Source: Salinibacter ruber DSM 13855 (GTDB lineage: Bacteria; Bacteroidota; Rhodothermia; Rhodothermales; Salinibacteraceae). From it: DNA of 64,000 nt. The notes beneath the pieces were generated by a model. It worked only from the letters and a program-made list of their open reading frames with translations. It had not been told where the DNA came from and searched no databases. Below are positions 52,928 to 62,203 of this stretch, piece by piece (position 1 is the stretch's first letter; each line of letters opens with the position of its first letter). A program made the translations under genes and the position numbers. The stretch covers positions 1,364,001-1,428,000 of the forward strand of contig NC_007677.1 of assembly GCF_000013045.1 (NCBI RefSeq), written 5' to 3'.

Positions 52928-54106
52928 ATGAAGCTCCACGAATACCAAGCAAAAGGTCTCTTTCGCGACTACGGCGTATCGGTTCCGGACGGCATCGTGG
53001 CCGAGACGGTCGACGCGGCCGTCGACGCGGCGCGCCGGCTGGAGGAGGAGAACGACGCCACCCTGTTTATCGTGAAGGCGCAGATCCATGCCGGCGGGCG
53101 CGGCAAGGGGGGCGGCGTCAAGCTCGCCCACAGCGTCGAGGAGGTCCGCGAGCACGCCGACAACATCTTGGGCATGGACCTGGTGACCCACCAGACCGGC
53201 CCGGAGGGCCAGACGGTCCGCAAGATTCTCGTAACCGAGGGCGTCGACATCGATCAGGAGTACTACCTGGGCGTCACCCTGGACCGGGAGACGAGCATGA
53301 ACGCCATCATGGTGTCGACCGAGGGCGGCGTCGACATCGAGACGGTCGCGGAGGAGTCCCCCGAGAAGATTCAGCGGGTGTGGGTGGACCCGTCGATTGG
53401 CCTGCGGCCGTTCCAGACCCGCCAGCTCGCGTTCGCCATGGGGCTGGAGGGCGATGCCTTCAAGCAGGCCGTCGCGTCGATTCAGGGCCTGTACGAAGCG
53501 TTCGAAGAGAACGACTGCACGCTCGCCGAGATCAACCCGCTCGTGCAGACGCCCGGCGGCGACATCGAGGCCGTCGACGCGAAGGTGAACCTCGACGACA
53601 ACGCGCTCTTCCGCCACCCGGACCTGGAAGAGATGCGCGACCTCCACGAAGAGGACCCGACGGAGGTGAAGGCCGGCGAGCACGGCCTGAGCTACATCAC
53701 GCTCGACGGCAACGTGGGCTGCATGGTCAACGGCGCCGGCCTCGCCATGGCGACGATGGACATCATCAAGCTGGCGGGCGGGGAGCCTGCAAACTTCCTC
53801 GACGTGGGCGGGGCGGCAAGTGCCGAGACGGTGGAGGCGGGCTTCCGCATCATTCTGGAGGACCCGAACGTGGAGGCCCTGCTCCTCAACATCTTCGGCG
53901 GCATCGTGCGGTGCGACCGCGTGGCCCAGGGCGTCATCGAGGCGGCCAAGAACATCGACATCGACGTGCCGCTGATCGTCCGCCTGCAGGGCACCAACGC
54001 CGAGGAGGGCAAGCGCCTGCTCGACGAGAGTGACCTGTCGCTCCGGTCGGCGGTCCTGCTGAAGGAGGCGGCCGACGAGGTGACCGCGGCGCTGGGGGAA
54101 GACTAG
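52928..54106 (+). CDS. sucC: Succinyl-CoA synthetase, beta subunit
   Basis: 392 residues. Opens MKLHEYQAKGLFRDYGV, the family start. ATP-grasp segments include VKAQIHAGGRGKGGGVKLA (about 49-68) and AEINPLVQTPGGD. The C-terminal ligase domain has VGCMVNGAGLAMATMD, FLDVGGAA and LNIFGGIVRCD. With SucD it makes ATP or GTP from succinyl-CoA in the TCA cycle. The alpha subunit is not in this window, so the two genes are apparently unlinked here. Divergent from the LptF/G gene. Confidence 0.95.
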   Translation: MKLHEYQAKGLFRDYGVSVPDGIVAETVDAAVDAARRLEEENDATLFIVKAQIHAGGRGKGGGVKLAHSVEEVREHADNILGMDLVTHQTGPEGQTVRKILVTEGVDIDQEYYLGVTLDRETSMNAIMVSTEGGVDIETVAEESPEKIQRVWVDPSIGLRPFQTRQLAFAMGLEGDAFKQAVASIQGLYEAFEENDCTLAEINPLVQTPGGDIEAVDAKVNLDDNALFRHPDLEEMRDLHEEDPTEVKAGEHGLSYITLDGNVGCMVNGAGLAMATMDIIKLAGGEPANFLDVGGAASAETVEAGFRIILEDPNVEALLLNIFGGIVRCDRVAQGVIEAAKNIDIDVPLIVRLQGTNAEEGKRLLDESDLSLRSAVLLKEAADEVTAALGED

Positions 54107-54130
54107 TGCAGGCCCGCAGGACGGGGCGCG

Positions 54131-55237
54131 CTACTCCTGCGCGGCCGCGCCGCCGAACCGAATGCGGAGGCCAATCCCGAGAAGTTGATTCACCGAGTCG
54201 AAGGGGCCGGTGATGCTTCCCTTGGGCGAGCGTTCTACTTGAACGTCCTCGGGATAACTTGTGCCGTCGATGGCGTTGTCCGGAAGAGTGAAATTGAAGC
54301 GGGATTCCACGAAGAAGGACCACGTGCTGCTCAGTGGAATGTCGATCCCGCCGCCCACGGAGGGGCCAAACCCCGGACTGGCAATGCCCTCGCCCCCAAA
54401 GGTAACGTTAGCGCCTGCGTCCAGGTATGCCGCAACCGACTCGCCCGCAGCCCCAAACGTATAGCGAACCAGAAGTTGCGGCGTGTGTCGCCAAGAGTCC
54501 GAGATGTCGTTACTCCCCGTCGAGTGTCCAACAATTGGGTAGTTGCCGGTCTGAACACCGAGCACGAGGGCTAGGTTTGAAGGGAATTCGTAGCCGATCT
54601 CGGCCGTGAAGAGGTACGGGGCCCCAGATCCGGTGCTTATTTCCTGGAAGTCAAAGGGATGACCGGTGTTTCCAATCGGAAGGTCGCCGGTGTAATCCGA
54701 GAGTCCGACCCCAATGAGTTTAAGAAAGGGCCCGCCCTCGTTGCGTCGCGGGGGAGCAGGAGAAGGCTCTTCTGTCTCCGTCTCCGCGTCTGCTGTACCT
54801 TCGGTATCTTCTTCTTGCCGCACCAGAGAAATAAACAGGTCGTAGGCGGGCGGGTCGTTGACCGGATCGGCCGTGTACTCGGGATCGATGTGGAGGATAT
54901 TGGTGACCGCGGAACGGGCCTGCACGAGGGCGCCCTGTCGCAGTGACGCCAGCGTGATGAGCCGATACGCCTGGATCACGATCTCGTCTTCGAAGGCCGA
55001 CCGGTCTGTGCACTGAGAGGCGAGTGTGACTGCCTCCTGGTAGTTGCGGTTCAAGTACGCCTCCTCCGCGGCCGATACGGTGTCGGTGCACGGGGACGTT
55101 GCGTCTTGTGCGTAGGCCGCGCTTGGGGGAAGCGCCGCGAGAACACCACAGGTGATCAGGGCGAGCGCGAGGTGGCGTCGTGCCGTGATGCTACGAAGTG
55201 CACGTTGCCACGTAAAAGCAACGGAGGGACGAGACAT
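54131..55237 (-). CDS. Outer-membrane protein with TPR-like N-terminal region
   Basis: 368 residues. Signal peptide at about 20-44 (HLALALITCGVLAALPPSAA ending AYAQ). Residues 50-125 are helical and TPR-like (AEEAYLNRNYQEAVTLASQC), then an acidic linker (about 135-160). Residues 165-368 form a beta-barrel (LFTAEIGYEFPSNLALVLGV; SFFVESRFNFTLP) ending IGLRIRFGG. The N-terminal part likely sits in the periplasm. It converges on sucC with a 24-bp gap. Substrate unknown. Confidence 0.72.
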   Translation of the reverse strand: MSRPSVAFTWQRALRSITARRHLALALITCGVLAALPPSAAYAQDATSPCTDTVSAAEEAYLNRNYQEAVTLASQCTDRSAFEDEIVIQAYRLITLASLRQGALVQARSAVTNILHIDPEYTADPVNDPPAYDLFISLVRQEEDTEGTADAETETEEPSPAPPRRNEGGPFLKLIGVGLSDYTGDLPIGNTGHPFDFQEISTGSGAPYLFTAEIGYEFPSNLALVLGVQTGNYPIVGHSTGSNDISDSWRHTPQLLVRYTFGAAGESVAAYLDAGANVTFGGEGIASPGFGPSVGGGIDIPLSSTWSFFVESRFNFTLPDNAIDGTSYPEDVQVERSPKGSITGPFDSVNQLLGIGLRIRFGGAAAQE

Positions 55238-55555
55238 TTACGCTAGGGCGTTAGGAGGTAAACTGTTCGGCACTTAGCGAAAGGGTCACTTGGCGAAGGA
55301 AGCTCTCAGCGAGAGAAAATGGGACCTGTCTCGGCAATAGGAGAGGGCCCGAACCGCGTCACCCCGCAGGGCACAGGCACGGATCCATGCCATCCAGTCG
55401 ATGCTGCTCAATCAAAACTTCGTGCTTGCTGTATCTCCCTGCTCCGAAGACGATGCCGACCGTAATTCTTGAAGACGATCGCGGCGACGGGGTCTGTCAT
55501 TGGTTGAGTACGGGTGCCTCGTCGTCTGTCTGACCCAATATCGCGTTATGATCTA

Positions 55556-56498
55556 GGCACTGTCTGACAAAAAGCCGGTATCAAGCAACCGAGTCGCAAG
55601 TGGAGCTGTTCTGATCTGAAGCTATGGCCCGACGTCGTCGCTACGAACTGACCGACGAGCAATTCGAACGGATCGAAGAGGCGCTTCCTGAAGTCGACGG
55701 AAGAGGTCGGCCTTACGAGGATCATCGGAAGGTCGTGAATGGCATCTTCTGGGTGCTCCGTTCGGGGGCGCCTTGGCGGGATCTTCCGGAGCGTTATGGG
55801 TCATGGAAAACCGTCTACGACCGATTCCGACGATGGGCCGAAGATGGCACTCTACAGTCGATTGTCGAGAAGCTCCAGGGAGAACTTGACGCTGAAGGCC
55901 ATATCGACTGGGAGCAGTTCAACGTGGACAGCACCACGATACGGGCGAGCCGCTCTGCGGCTGGAGGACCGACCGACGATAAAAAGGGGACCGAGCCGCC
56001 CGAGAAGACGAGGGAGTAAGCCCTGCTCTCGGATACGGTCGGGGAGGGTTCTCCACCAAAATCCATCTTGTTACCGATGGCAACGGACTTCCGATGGGTG
56101 CTCTTCTCACGGCGGGGCAGCGCCACGAATCAGCTTTTTTCACCGACGTGATGGACCAAGTTCGGGTGCCTCGGCCCACCGGGCGGCCCAGAAAACGGCC
56201 TGAGGCGGCCTAAAGGGACCGAGCCTACGACTCGAAAGAAAACCGAAAGTGGTGCTGGAAGCGGAATATCGAATCGGTAATTCCGGCCCGAAAGGGAATG
56301 CATACCGGGCCCGGACGTCCCCCAACTTGCGATGAGCAAAAATATGAACGCCGGAATGTTGTCGAGCGCCTGGTGGGCCGTCTGAAGGAGCGAAGGCGAA
56401 TCGCAACCCGATATGAGAAGAAAGCCAGCCACTACCGGGCGATGCTCCAGTGGGCCTTCATCGGCGAGTATCTGAGGCGATAATTCTCAGACAGAGCC
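55556..56498 (+). mobile_element. IS5-family (IS427-like) element
   Basis: Ends GGCACTGTCTGACAA and, on the other strand, GGCTCTGTCTGAGAA match at 13 of 15 positions. TA lies on both flanks (55554-55555 and 56499-56500). The length, 943 bp, is normal. This is the better-preserved relative of the element at 13880-14729, and the only IS in the core half of the window. Confidence 0.88.
55624..56483 (+). pseudogene. IS5-family transposase in two frames, one nonsense codon
   Basis: OrfA (55624-56019) reads [40 protein letters not shown] and FNVDSTTIRASRS (first Asp). OrfB continues in the -1 frame with SPALGYGRGGFSTKIHL, DGNGLPMG and GQRHESAFF, as usual for this group, where a -1 slip joins the two. 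A run TAAAAAGG at about 55980-55987 in the overlap is a candidate slip site. A TAA at 56211-56213 interrupts OrfB before the RDRAYDSKENR and RRNVVERLVGRLKERRRIAT (Glu) blocks, so the fused protein would be truncated. Confidence 0.8.
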
Positions 56499-56800
56499 TA
56501 AAAGCTCTCATCGACGCGTGCACGCCACCAAAGTAGCTTCGGTGTCCTCCAGAGAGACGGAGAAGCCGCTCGTGCGGTGATTCACAACCTTCGACGCCTT
56601 CCCCCTCAGCCCAAGCGCTCGGCGTCCGGTTCGGTTTAAACTTGGAGGGCTTTTCCAAAAAGAAAGATAGAAGGGGCGGATGCATGCTCTTCTCCCCAGA
56701 CTGCCGCGCCGTCTTTGGCTCGCTTGCGAGTGCGAAGGGCACGTCATACGTTTTATAAATCCAGCGCAACTTGTCTTTTTCGAACCGTCCTCTGTTTCGC

Positions 56801-58093
56801 ATGCGGACTGCCCTTCTCCTCCTGAGCCTCGCGGGACTGTACCTTTGCGCGCCCGCCCAGGCTCAAGACCGGCCTCACGTCTTCCGAAACGCCACCCTTT
56901 ACCCGATCAGTGAAGAGCCCATCGAGCAGGGCGTCTTGGTGGTGGAGGGGGGCACAATTCAGGCCGTCGGGCCGGCCGGGTCGGTCGACGTGCCGGCGGG
57001 GGCGGTGGAGCACGACGTGGCGGGGAAGGAGATCATGCCCGGCCTCGTGGACACGCATTCCCACATCGGGGAAGTGGGCGGCGGGGATGGGTCCGCGGCG
57101 ATGCATCCGGACGCCCGCACCATCGATGCCATCAACGTGCGCCACCCGTCGTTGAACCGGGCCCGCGCCGGCGGCATCACGACCGTCCAGCTGATCTCGG
57201 GCTCCGGCCACCTGATGAGCGGCCAGACCACCTACCTCAAGTTGCGTGAGGGGGGCACGGTGTCCGAACTGTCGGCCTGTGAGGAGAAACCGGTCGAGGA
57301 CTGCGGCGGCATGAAGATGGCCAACGGCACGAACCCCCAGCGGGCAAGCGGGGCCTTCCCCGGCACCCGGGCCCGGGCCGCGGCCATGGCCCGCGAGCAG
57401 TTCGTGGCGGCGCAGGAATACCAGCGCAAGAAAGAACAGGCCGACGATCCGTCCGAGGCCCCGGACCGAAACCTTCGCATGGAGGGCCTGATCGACGTGC
57501 TGGAGGGGCGGCGGACGGTGCACTTTCACACGCACCGGCACGACGACATTCTCACCGCGATCCGGCTGAGTGAAGAGTTCGGCTTCGACCTCGTGCTGCA
57601 CCACGTCAGTGAAGGATGGAAGGTGGCCGACGAGATTGCCGAAGCCGACGTGCCGGCCTCCATTATCGTGCTCGACTCCCCAGGCGGCAAGCACGAGGCC
57701 GATGAGCTCGTGTACCGCACGGGGCGTGTGCTCGAGGAGGCGGGCGTAGACGTGGCCTACCACACCGACGACCCCATCACCGACTCCCGGCTGTTCCTCC
57801 GGTCCCCGGCCTTCGGGGTGCGGGCGGGCATGTCGCGGGCGGCGGCGCTCGAATCGGTGACCCTGGCGGGGGCGCGCATGCTGGGGCTGGAGGACGAGGT
57901 GGGATCACTGGAGGAAGGCAAGGACGCCGACTTCATCGTTCTGTCCGGCGACCCGCTTAGCGTGTACACCAAGATCGAACAGACCTGGGTCGAGGGCACG
58001 CCGGTCTTTGACCGGTCCGACCCCGATGACCGCGAGTTTGCCACCGGCGGGTACCGGGTCTACGACGGGGCGGCTCAGCACGTCCATGAGTAA
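56801..58093 (+). CDS. Exported amidohydrolase family protein
   Basis: 430 residues from ATG 56801, which gives a signal peptide (MRTALLLLSLAGLYLCAPAQ, cleavage after AQA). Metallo-dependent hydrolase features: GLVDTHSHIGE (the HxH metal pair, about 89), HFHTHRHDD (about 243), LVLHHVSEGW (about 265) and HTDDP (about 323, usual Asp position), followed by the composite beta domain (GSLEEGKDADFIVLSGDP). Probably a periplasmic imidazolonepropionase- or dipeptidase-like enzyme; substrate unknown. It is followed 61 bp later by a paralogue. Confidence 0.85.
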   Translation: MRTALLLLSLAGLYLCAPAQAQDRPHVFRNATLYPISEEPIEQGVLVVEGGTIQAVGPAGSVDVPAGAVEHDVAGKEIMPGLVDTHSHIGEVGGGDGSAAMHPDARTIDAINVRHPSLNRARAGGITTVQLISGSGHLMSGQTTYLKLREGGTVSELSACEEKPVEDCGGMKMANGTNPQRASGAFPGTRARAAAMAREQFVAAQEYQRKKEQADDPSEAPDRNLRMEGLIDVLEGRRTVHFHTHRHDDILTAIRLSEEFGFDLVLHHVSEGWKVADEIAEADVPASIIVLDSPGGKHEADELVYRTGRVLEEAGVDVAYHTDDPITDSRLFLRSPAFGVRAGMSRAAALESVTLAGARMLGLEDEVGSLEEGKDADFIVLSGDPLSVYTKIEQTWVEGTPVFDRSDPDDREFATGGYRVYDGAAQHVHE

Positions 58094-58154
58094 CGCCTGT
58101 CTCGCATCCTCCCTCTTGTCCGTCTGCTTCCGTCTCTCAACTGAGCGTTCTGCC

Positions 58155-59375
58155 ATGTCGACGTCGCGTCTTCGCCCCCGCTGCCTATCCGTTCTGCTCG
58201 CCGCGCTCCTGCTGTGGGGCGGCCTGCCCACGGCCTCCGCCCAGCCGCAGCGGGCCGTGCGGGCGGACACCCTGTACACCATGACCGGCGACCCCATCGA
58301 AAATGGAGTGGTGCTCATCGAAAACGAAACGATCGCGGCCGTCGGGCCCACCTCGGAGGTCGACGTGCCGGCGTCCGCCGAGGTGCACAAGGCGTCCGTC
58401 GTCACCCCGGGCCTGATCGACCCGCGGGGCACGGTGGGCCTGTCGGGCATCTACAACGTGCCTGCCGACCAGGACCAGCTCGACACCTCCGAGCCCATGC
58501 AGCCTGCGCTCCGGGCCCTCGACGCGTACAACCCACGGGAGCAGCTCGTGTCCTTCGTCCAGCAGCTGGGCTTCACCACCGTCCACACCGGCCACGCGCC
58601 GGGCGCCCTCATCAGCGGGCAGACGGCCACGTTCTCGACCGCCGGCACGACGGTCGAGGCCTCCCTGCGCGATTCGATCACCACGGTCGCCTTCACGCTA
58701 GGGCCCGACGCGCAGGCCCGCTTCGAGAGTCCGGGGACCCGGGCCAAGGGCGTCGCGATGCTCCGGCAGGCCCTGCACGACGCGCAGGCCGCGATGGACG
58801 GGGGCGAACCGGAGGGAGGGGATCTGGGGCAGGACGTCCTGCAGGATGTGCTGCGCGGCGAGGTGCCGGCCCTCATTACGGCCCACCGGGCCCACGACAT
58901 CCAGACGGCCCTGCGCCTGCAGGAGGAGTTCGGGTTTGACCTGATTCTGGACGGGGCGGCGGAGGCGTACCTGATGACCGAGGAGATCGCGGAGGCCGAC
59001 GTCCCCGTCATTCTGCACCCGACCATGGCCCGCCCCTCGGGCACCACGCAGAACGCCGCCTTCACCACGGCGGGCGTCCTGCACGACGCGGGCGTCCCCG
59101 TTGCCATCCAGACCGGCTGGGAGCCCTACGTGCCGAAAACGCGCATCGCGCTTTACGAGGCGGCCATCGCGATGGCCCACGGCCTGCCCCGCGAGGCGGC
59201 CCTGGCCAGCATCACCCGCGAGGCGGCCGAGATCCTCGGGTTGGACAACGTCGGGACCGTGGCTCCGGGGCAGCGCGCCGACCTCGCGCTCTTCGACGGC
59301 GACCCGTTCGAGTACACCACGCACGTCTGCACCGTCCTGAGTGGGGGAGAGGTCGTGAGCGACGAGTGCAAGTAG
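58155..59375 (+). CDS. Exported amidohydrolase-like protein lacking key metal ligands
   Basis: 406 residues from ATG 58155. Signal peptide about 1-29 (LLAALLLWGGLPTASAQ). It has the same fold as the preceding gene (VLIENETIAAVGPTSEVDVP; TVAPGQRADLALFDGDPFEY), but the HxH motif is replaced by GLIDPRGTVGLSG. The segments equivalent to HFHTHR and LHHVSEG read LITAHRAHD and LILDGAAEA, and HTDDP reads IQTGWEP. Several metal ligands are therefore missing, and the protein is likely a non-catalytic partner of its neighbour, as seen in other paired amidohydrolases. Confidence 0.8.
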   Translation: MSTSRLRPRCLSVLLAALLLWGGLPTASAQPQRAVRADTLYTMTGDPIENGVVLIENETIAAVGPTSEVDVPASAEVHKASVVTPGLIDPRGTVGLSGIYNVPADQDQLDTSEPMQPALRALDAYNPREQLVSFVQQLGFTTVHTGHAPGALISGQTATFSTAGTTVEASLRDSITTVAFTLGPDAQARFESPGTRAKGVAMLRQALHDAQAAMDGGEPEGGDLGQDVLQDVLRGEVPALITAHRAHDIQTALRLQEEFGFDLILDGAAEAYLMTEEIAEADVPVILHPTMARPSGTTQNAAFTTAGVLHDAGVPVAIQTGWEPYVPKTRIALYEAAIAMAHGLPREAALASITREAAEILGLDNVGTVAPGQRADLALFDGDPFEYTTHVCTVLSGGEVVSDECK

Positions 59376-59403
59376 GCGGGGGACAAGTGGGGGAACAGGG
59401 GCC

Positions 59404-60183
59404 TCATTCGGCCGACCGCGTCACGATGTCCGTCGCGTCGACCCAGGAGACCGGGGAGGGCATCGTGCCCTTCCGCACGATCGCCCCGAGGACGCCGTCC
59501 GTCGCCGAGAAGGGCCGAACCGACCACTCATCTGCGGGGGCGGAAGAGGGGGCGCTGGAACCGGGCGCGTCGCGGAGTGCCACGACCGTGGAGCCGTCGG
59601 CGATGCTCTCGACGGTCGTCGGCGCACGACGTAGGCCCTCGCCGGTCGCTTTGAGAAACGCCTCCTTGCACGTCCACAGGTGCAGGAGGGCCGCCTGTCG
59701 GCAAGAGGCGGGCCGGGACCGCCATCGGTCCCGCTCCGAAGCGGTAAGGACCCGTTCCGCGAGCGACGGGGCGTCGACCGATCGGGTGTGGGGCTCCACG
59801 TCGATTCCTACGGGCTGAGCCTCGCTGACGGCCGCGACGACCACGGGGCCGGTGTGGCCGATGTTGAAGTGGAGGCGGGGGCCATCGGCCGGCGGGTCCT
59901 GCAGTCTGGGCTTGCCGTGAGGGCCCTCCGCGATTGCGAGCGAGGCGGGCGTGCAGTTCTGCCAGCGGGACAGGACGAGGCGGACGAGGGCACGGCCGGC
60001 GAGGTGGCGGTGCCGGTCGGCCGCGAACGCATAGCGACGAGCCCGGTCGTGCTCGGACGGAACGGTCAGCCGGCGCAGCACCGCTTCCGGATCGCCGCCG
60101 AGGGCATTCAGGCGAAGCCGCCAGACGCCCACCGGGCGCCCCGTCGGCCACGACGACGTCCATGTGGGGGCGGGCAGGTGCAT
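59404..60183 (-). CDS. 4'-phosphopantetheinyl transferase, Sfp type
   Basis: 259 residues from ATG 60183. Family motifs: GKPRLQDPPADGPRLHFNIG (P1 region), PVGIDVEPHTR (GIDxE, Mg and CoA binding, about 130) and WTCKEAFLKATGEGL (WxxKEA, about 179). It transfers the phosphopantetheine arm to carrier proteins of fatty-acid, polyketide or peptide synthases. Length fits the Sfp rather than the shorter AcpS type. The next gene on the strand is only 14 bp upstream. Confidence 0.9.
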   Translation of the reverse strand: MHLPAPTWTSSWPTGRPVGVWRLRLNALGGDPEAVLRRLTVPSEHDRARRYAFAADRHRHLAGRALVRLVLSRWQNCTPASLAIAEGPHGKPRLQDPPADGPRLHFNIGHTGPVVVAAVSEAQPVGIDVEPHTRSVDAPSLAERVLTASERDRWRSRPASCRQAALLHLWTCKEAFLKATGEGLRRAPTTVESIADGSTVVALRDAPGSSAPSSAPADEWSVRPFSATDGVLGAIVRKGTMPSPVSWVDATDIVTRSAE

Positions 60184-60197
60184 GTCGGGGCGCCGTG

Positions 60198-60590
60198 CTA
60201 GCAGGTGGAATGAAAGAGGCCCGCGACGGCCTCGTCGGCGGCCTGCAGCTCGTTGTACCGGTCCACGGCCGAGTCGGTCGGAAGCACGTGGATGTCCACG
60301 CCCGCGTCGTCGAGCCGATCGAGGGTCTTCGGCTGTACCTGGAGCCGCTCGTTCATGCCGCGGGACAAGACCACGACCGAGGCCCCATGCTCCAGCAGTT
60401 CCTCCACGTCGGCCGGTTGAATGCCCGGCGTGTGGGACGTGCCGGTCTCGTTCCAGTCCCATGTGCGCGCCCCGCCCGGATACAACTTGGCATCCTTGAA
60501 CGACCGGGTGCCGTCGTCAGATGCGCATTCGACCTCAAGGCGGCCCCACGACACGTGCGTGATGCGCGGCGACGAATCGAGCTCTGGCAT
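60198..60590 (-). CDS. MTH938/NDUFAF3-like domain protein
   Basis: 130 residues from ATG 60590 (MPELDSSPRITHVSWGRLEV). The segment FKDAKLYPGGARTWDWNETG followed by PADVEELLEHGASVVVLSRG is the MTH938 family pattern, also found in the human complex I assembly factor NDUFAF3. The bacterial role is unclear. It lies 14 bp upstream of the phosphopantetheinyl transferase and is likely cotranscribed with it. Confidence 0.8.
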   Translation of the reverse strand: MPELDSSPRITHVSWGRLEVECASDDGTRSFKDAKLYPGGARTWDWNETGTSHTPGIQPADVEELLEHGASVVVLSRGMNERLQVQPKTLDRLDDAGVDIHVLPTDSAVDRYNELQAADEAVAGLFHSTC

Positions 60591-60688
60591 GGCGACGAAA
60601 GGGCGCGTGACGGAAGCGACGTGTGACGTATCCCCCAATGAGGAGACCATTCCCAAAACGCCACTCTGGGGGGCAGGTTCACGCCCGA

Positions 60689-62104
60689 CTACGTCACGAT
60701 CGTGCAGGTGCCCGTCTCGTACGCCTCCCGCAGGGCCTCCGTGGCGGCGGTCCGGAGTGCCTCGGGGGTCTCGTCGGTCCACAGGGCCACGCCGACGCTC
60801 GCTCCGCCTTCGAGCTGTCCCTGCTCCTGCGCCATTGCCGCCTCGAAGTCTGCGATCCAGGGCTCGATGGTGTCGGGCCCGGCCCGGAAGAAAACGCCGT
60901 ACGTGAGCTCACCGAAACGTTCGACCCGCTGGCTGGGGGCTTTCTGTTCCAGGCGGGCCTCAAACAGGCGCTCGGCAGAGGCGACGGCCTCCTCGCCCTG
61001 GCGGGCGATGGATTCGGCCCGGTTGAGGTGGACGAGGGCCAGAGCGAGCGGCTCCGACGATGAGCGGGCGGTTTCCATCTCCTCCGCGATGAGTTCGCGG
61101 CGGGGACGGGGCGACGCCTCCGGGTCCTCGTCCGCCTCGAGGTCGGCCTCCGGTGTGCCGTTTGCATTCGGGGCCAGCAAATCGGCGTCCTCAACCTCGT
61201 GGGCGCCTTCGGGCGAGGAGGTTGGCTCCGGCCCGTCGGGCGACCGGTCCGTGTCGAGCAGGAGGGCCACCGTGTCGGCGAAGTGGGACAGCACAGTGCG
61301 CGCCCGAGACGCCCCGAGGTCGACGTCCGAGGAAGCGTCCGCCACGAGAAACGTCGTGGAGGACGAATCCGGCTGGGCGACGGGGGCGAGGGCCAGGTGG
61401 TCTACCGTCGGCGGATTGTCGTAGTAGCCCAGGTCTTCGACCGCCACCTCAGCCCCGGTGAGGGACCGGTAGGCCACCGATTCCCGCGACATTGTGGCGG
61501 TCAGAAGGGGCGTCTGGGTGTCGAACGAGCCGCTTTTCCGAACCGACGGGTGGCGGCTGGCGAGGGCCTCAATCCGGTAGGTCAGCGCCACGTCTTCCTG
61601 GACGAGAAGACCGACCGTTCGGGCGTCCAGGGCTGCGCGCGCGGCTTCAAGCAGAGGCGCGAACACGGAATTCTCCTCTCCGTCCGTATCCTCCTGTGCC
61701 GGTGGGTCCGTGGCGGACGAGGGCTGAGGCGTGTCGACGGATGTCGGAGGGGGCCCGGAGGATGCGTCCGATTCAGCGGGGGCGGCCGTGTTTGGGGGCG
61801 TCCGGGGGCCGCTGTGCTCGGCCGCCTCGTCCGAGGGGGGCTCCGACGCGTCGGGCCCTGCCTCCTTCGGCTGGATGTCCATGATTCCGAGGTCGTCGAG
61901 CGACGGGTCCTCGGTGTCGGGCGCAGGGCTGGGGGGCTCTGGGGCCGCCTGGTCCTGCCCGAACGCGGTCCAGAGCCACCAGCCAAACCCCCCGAGGCCG
62001 CCGACGAGGATCAGACCCGTCGCGACGTAGAGCCACGGACGGCCGAACAGAACGGCAAGTCCGACGACGAGGACGGCCAAAAGCACGAGCAGGAAACGGA
62101 CCAT
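60689..62104 (-). CDS. Membrane protein with GAF-like and degenerate GGDEF domains
   Basis: 471 residues from ATG 62104. Two N-terminal membrane helices (MVRFLLVLLAVLVVGLAVLF and YVATGLILVGGLGGFGWWLW). An acidic Pro/Ser linker covers about 50-145. Residues about 145-300 are GAF-like (LLVQEDVALTYRIEALASRH). The C-terminal 150 residues look like GGDEF (LALALVHLNRAESIARQG; SVGVALWTDETPEALRTAA), but the active motif is replaced by RFGELTYGVFF. It should not make c-di-GMP; it may bind a nucleotide or act as a scaffold. Confidence 0.68.
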   Translation of the reverse strand: MVRFLLVLLAVLVVGLAVLFGRPWLYVATGLILVGGLGGFGWWLWTAFGQDQAAPEPPSPAPDTEDPSLDDLGIMDIQPKEAGPDASEPPSDEAAEHSGPRTPPNTAAPAESDASSGPPPTSVDTPQPSSATDPPAQEDTDGEENSVFAPLLEAARAALDARTVGLLVQEDVALTYRIEALASRHPSVRKSGSFDTQTPLLTATMSRESVAYRSLTGAEVAVEDLGYYDNPPTVDHLALAPVAQPDSSSTTFLVADASSDVDLGASRARTVLSHFADTVALLLDTDRSPDGPEPTSSPEGAHEVEDADLLAPNANGTPEADLEADEDPEASPRPRRELIAEEMETARSSSEPLALALVHLNRAESIARQGEEAVASAERLFEARLEQKAPSQRVERFGELTYGVFFRAGPDTIEPWIADFEAAMAQEQGQLEGGASVGVALWTDETPEALRTAATEALREAYETGTCTIVT

Positions 62105-62203
62105 TCGGGGCGGGACGGAACTCCCTGTGCGAGTGAAAAGTGACGGGGAATAGAAGGTATCTCGACCCACCGGTAATGTCAACAGAATGAATCCCGATTC
62201 GCA

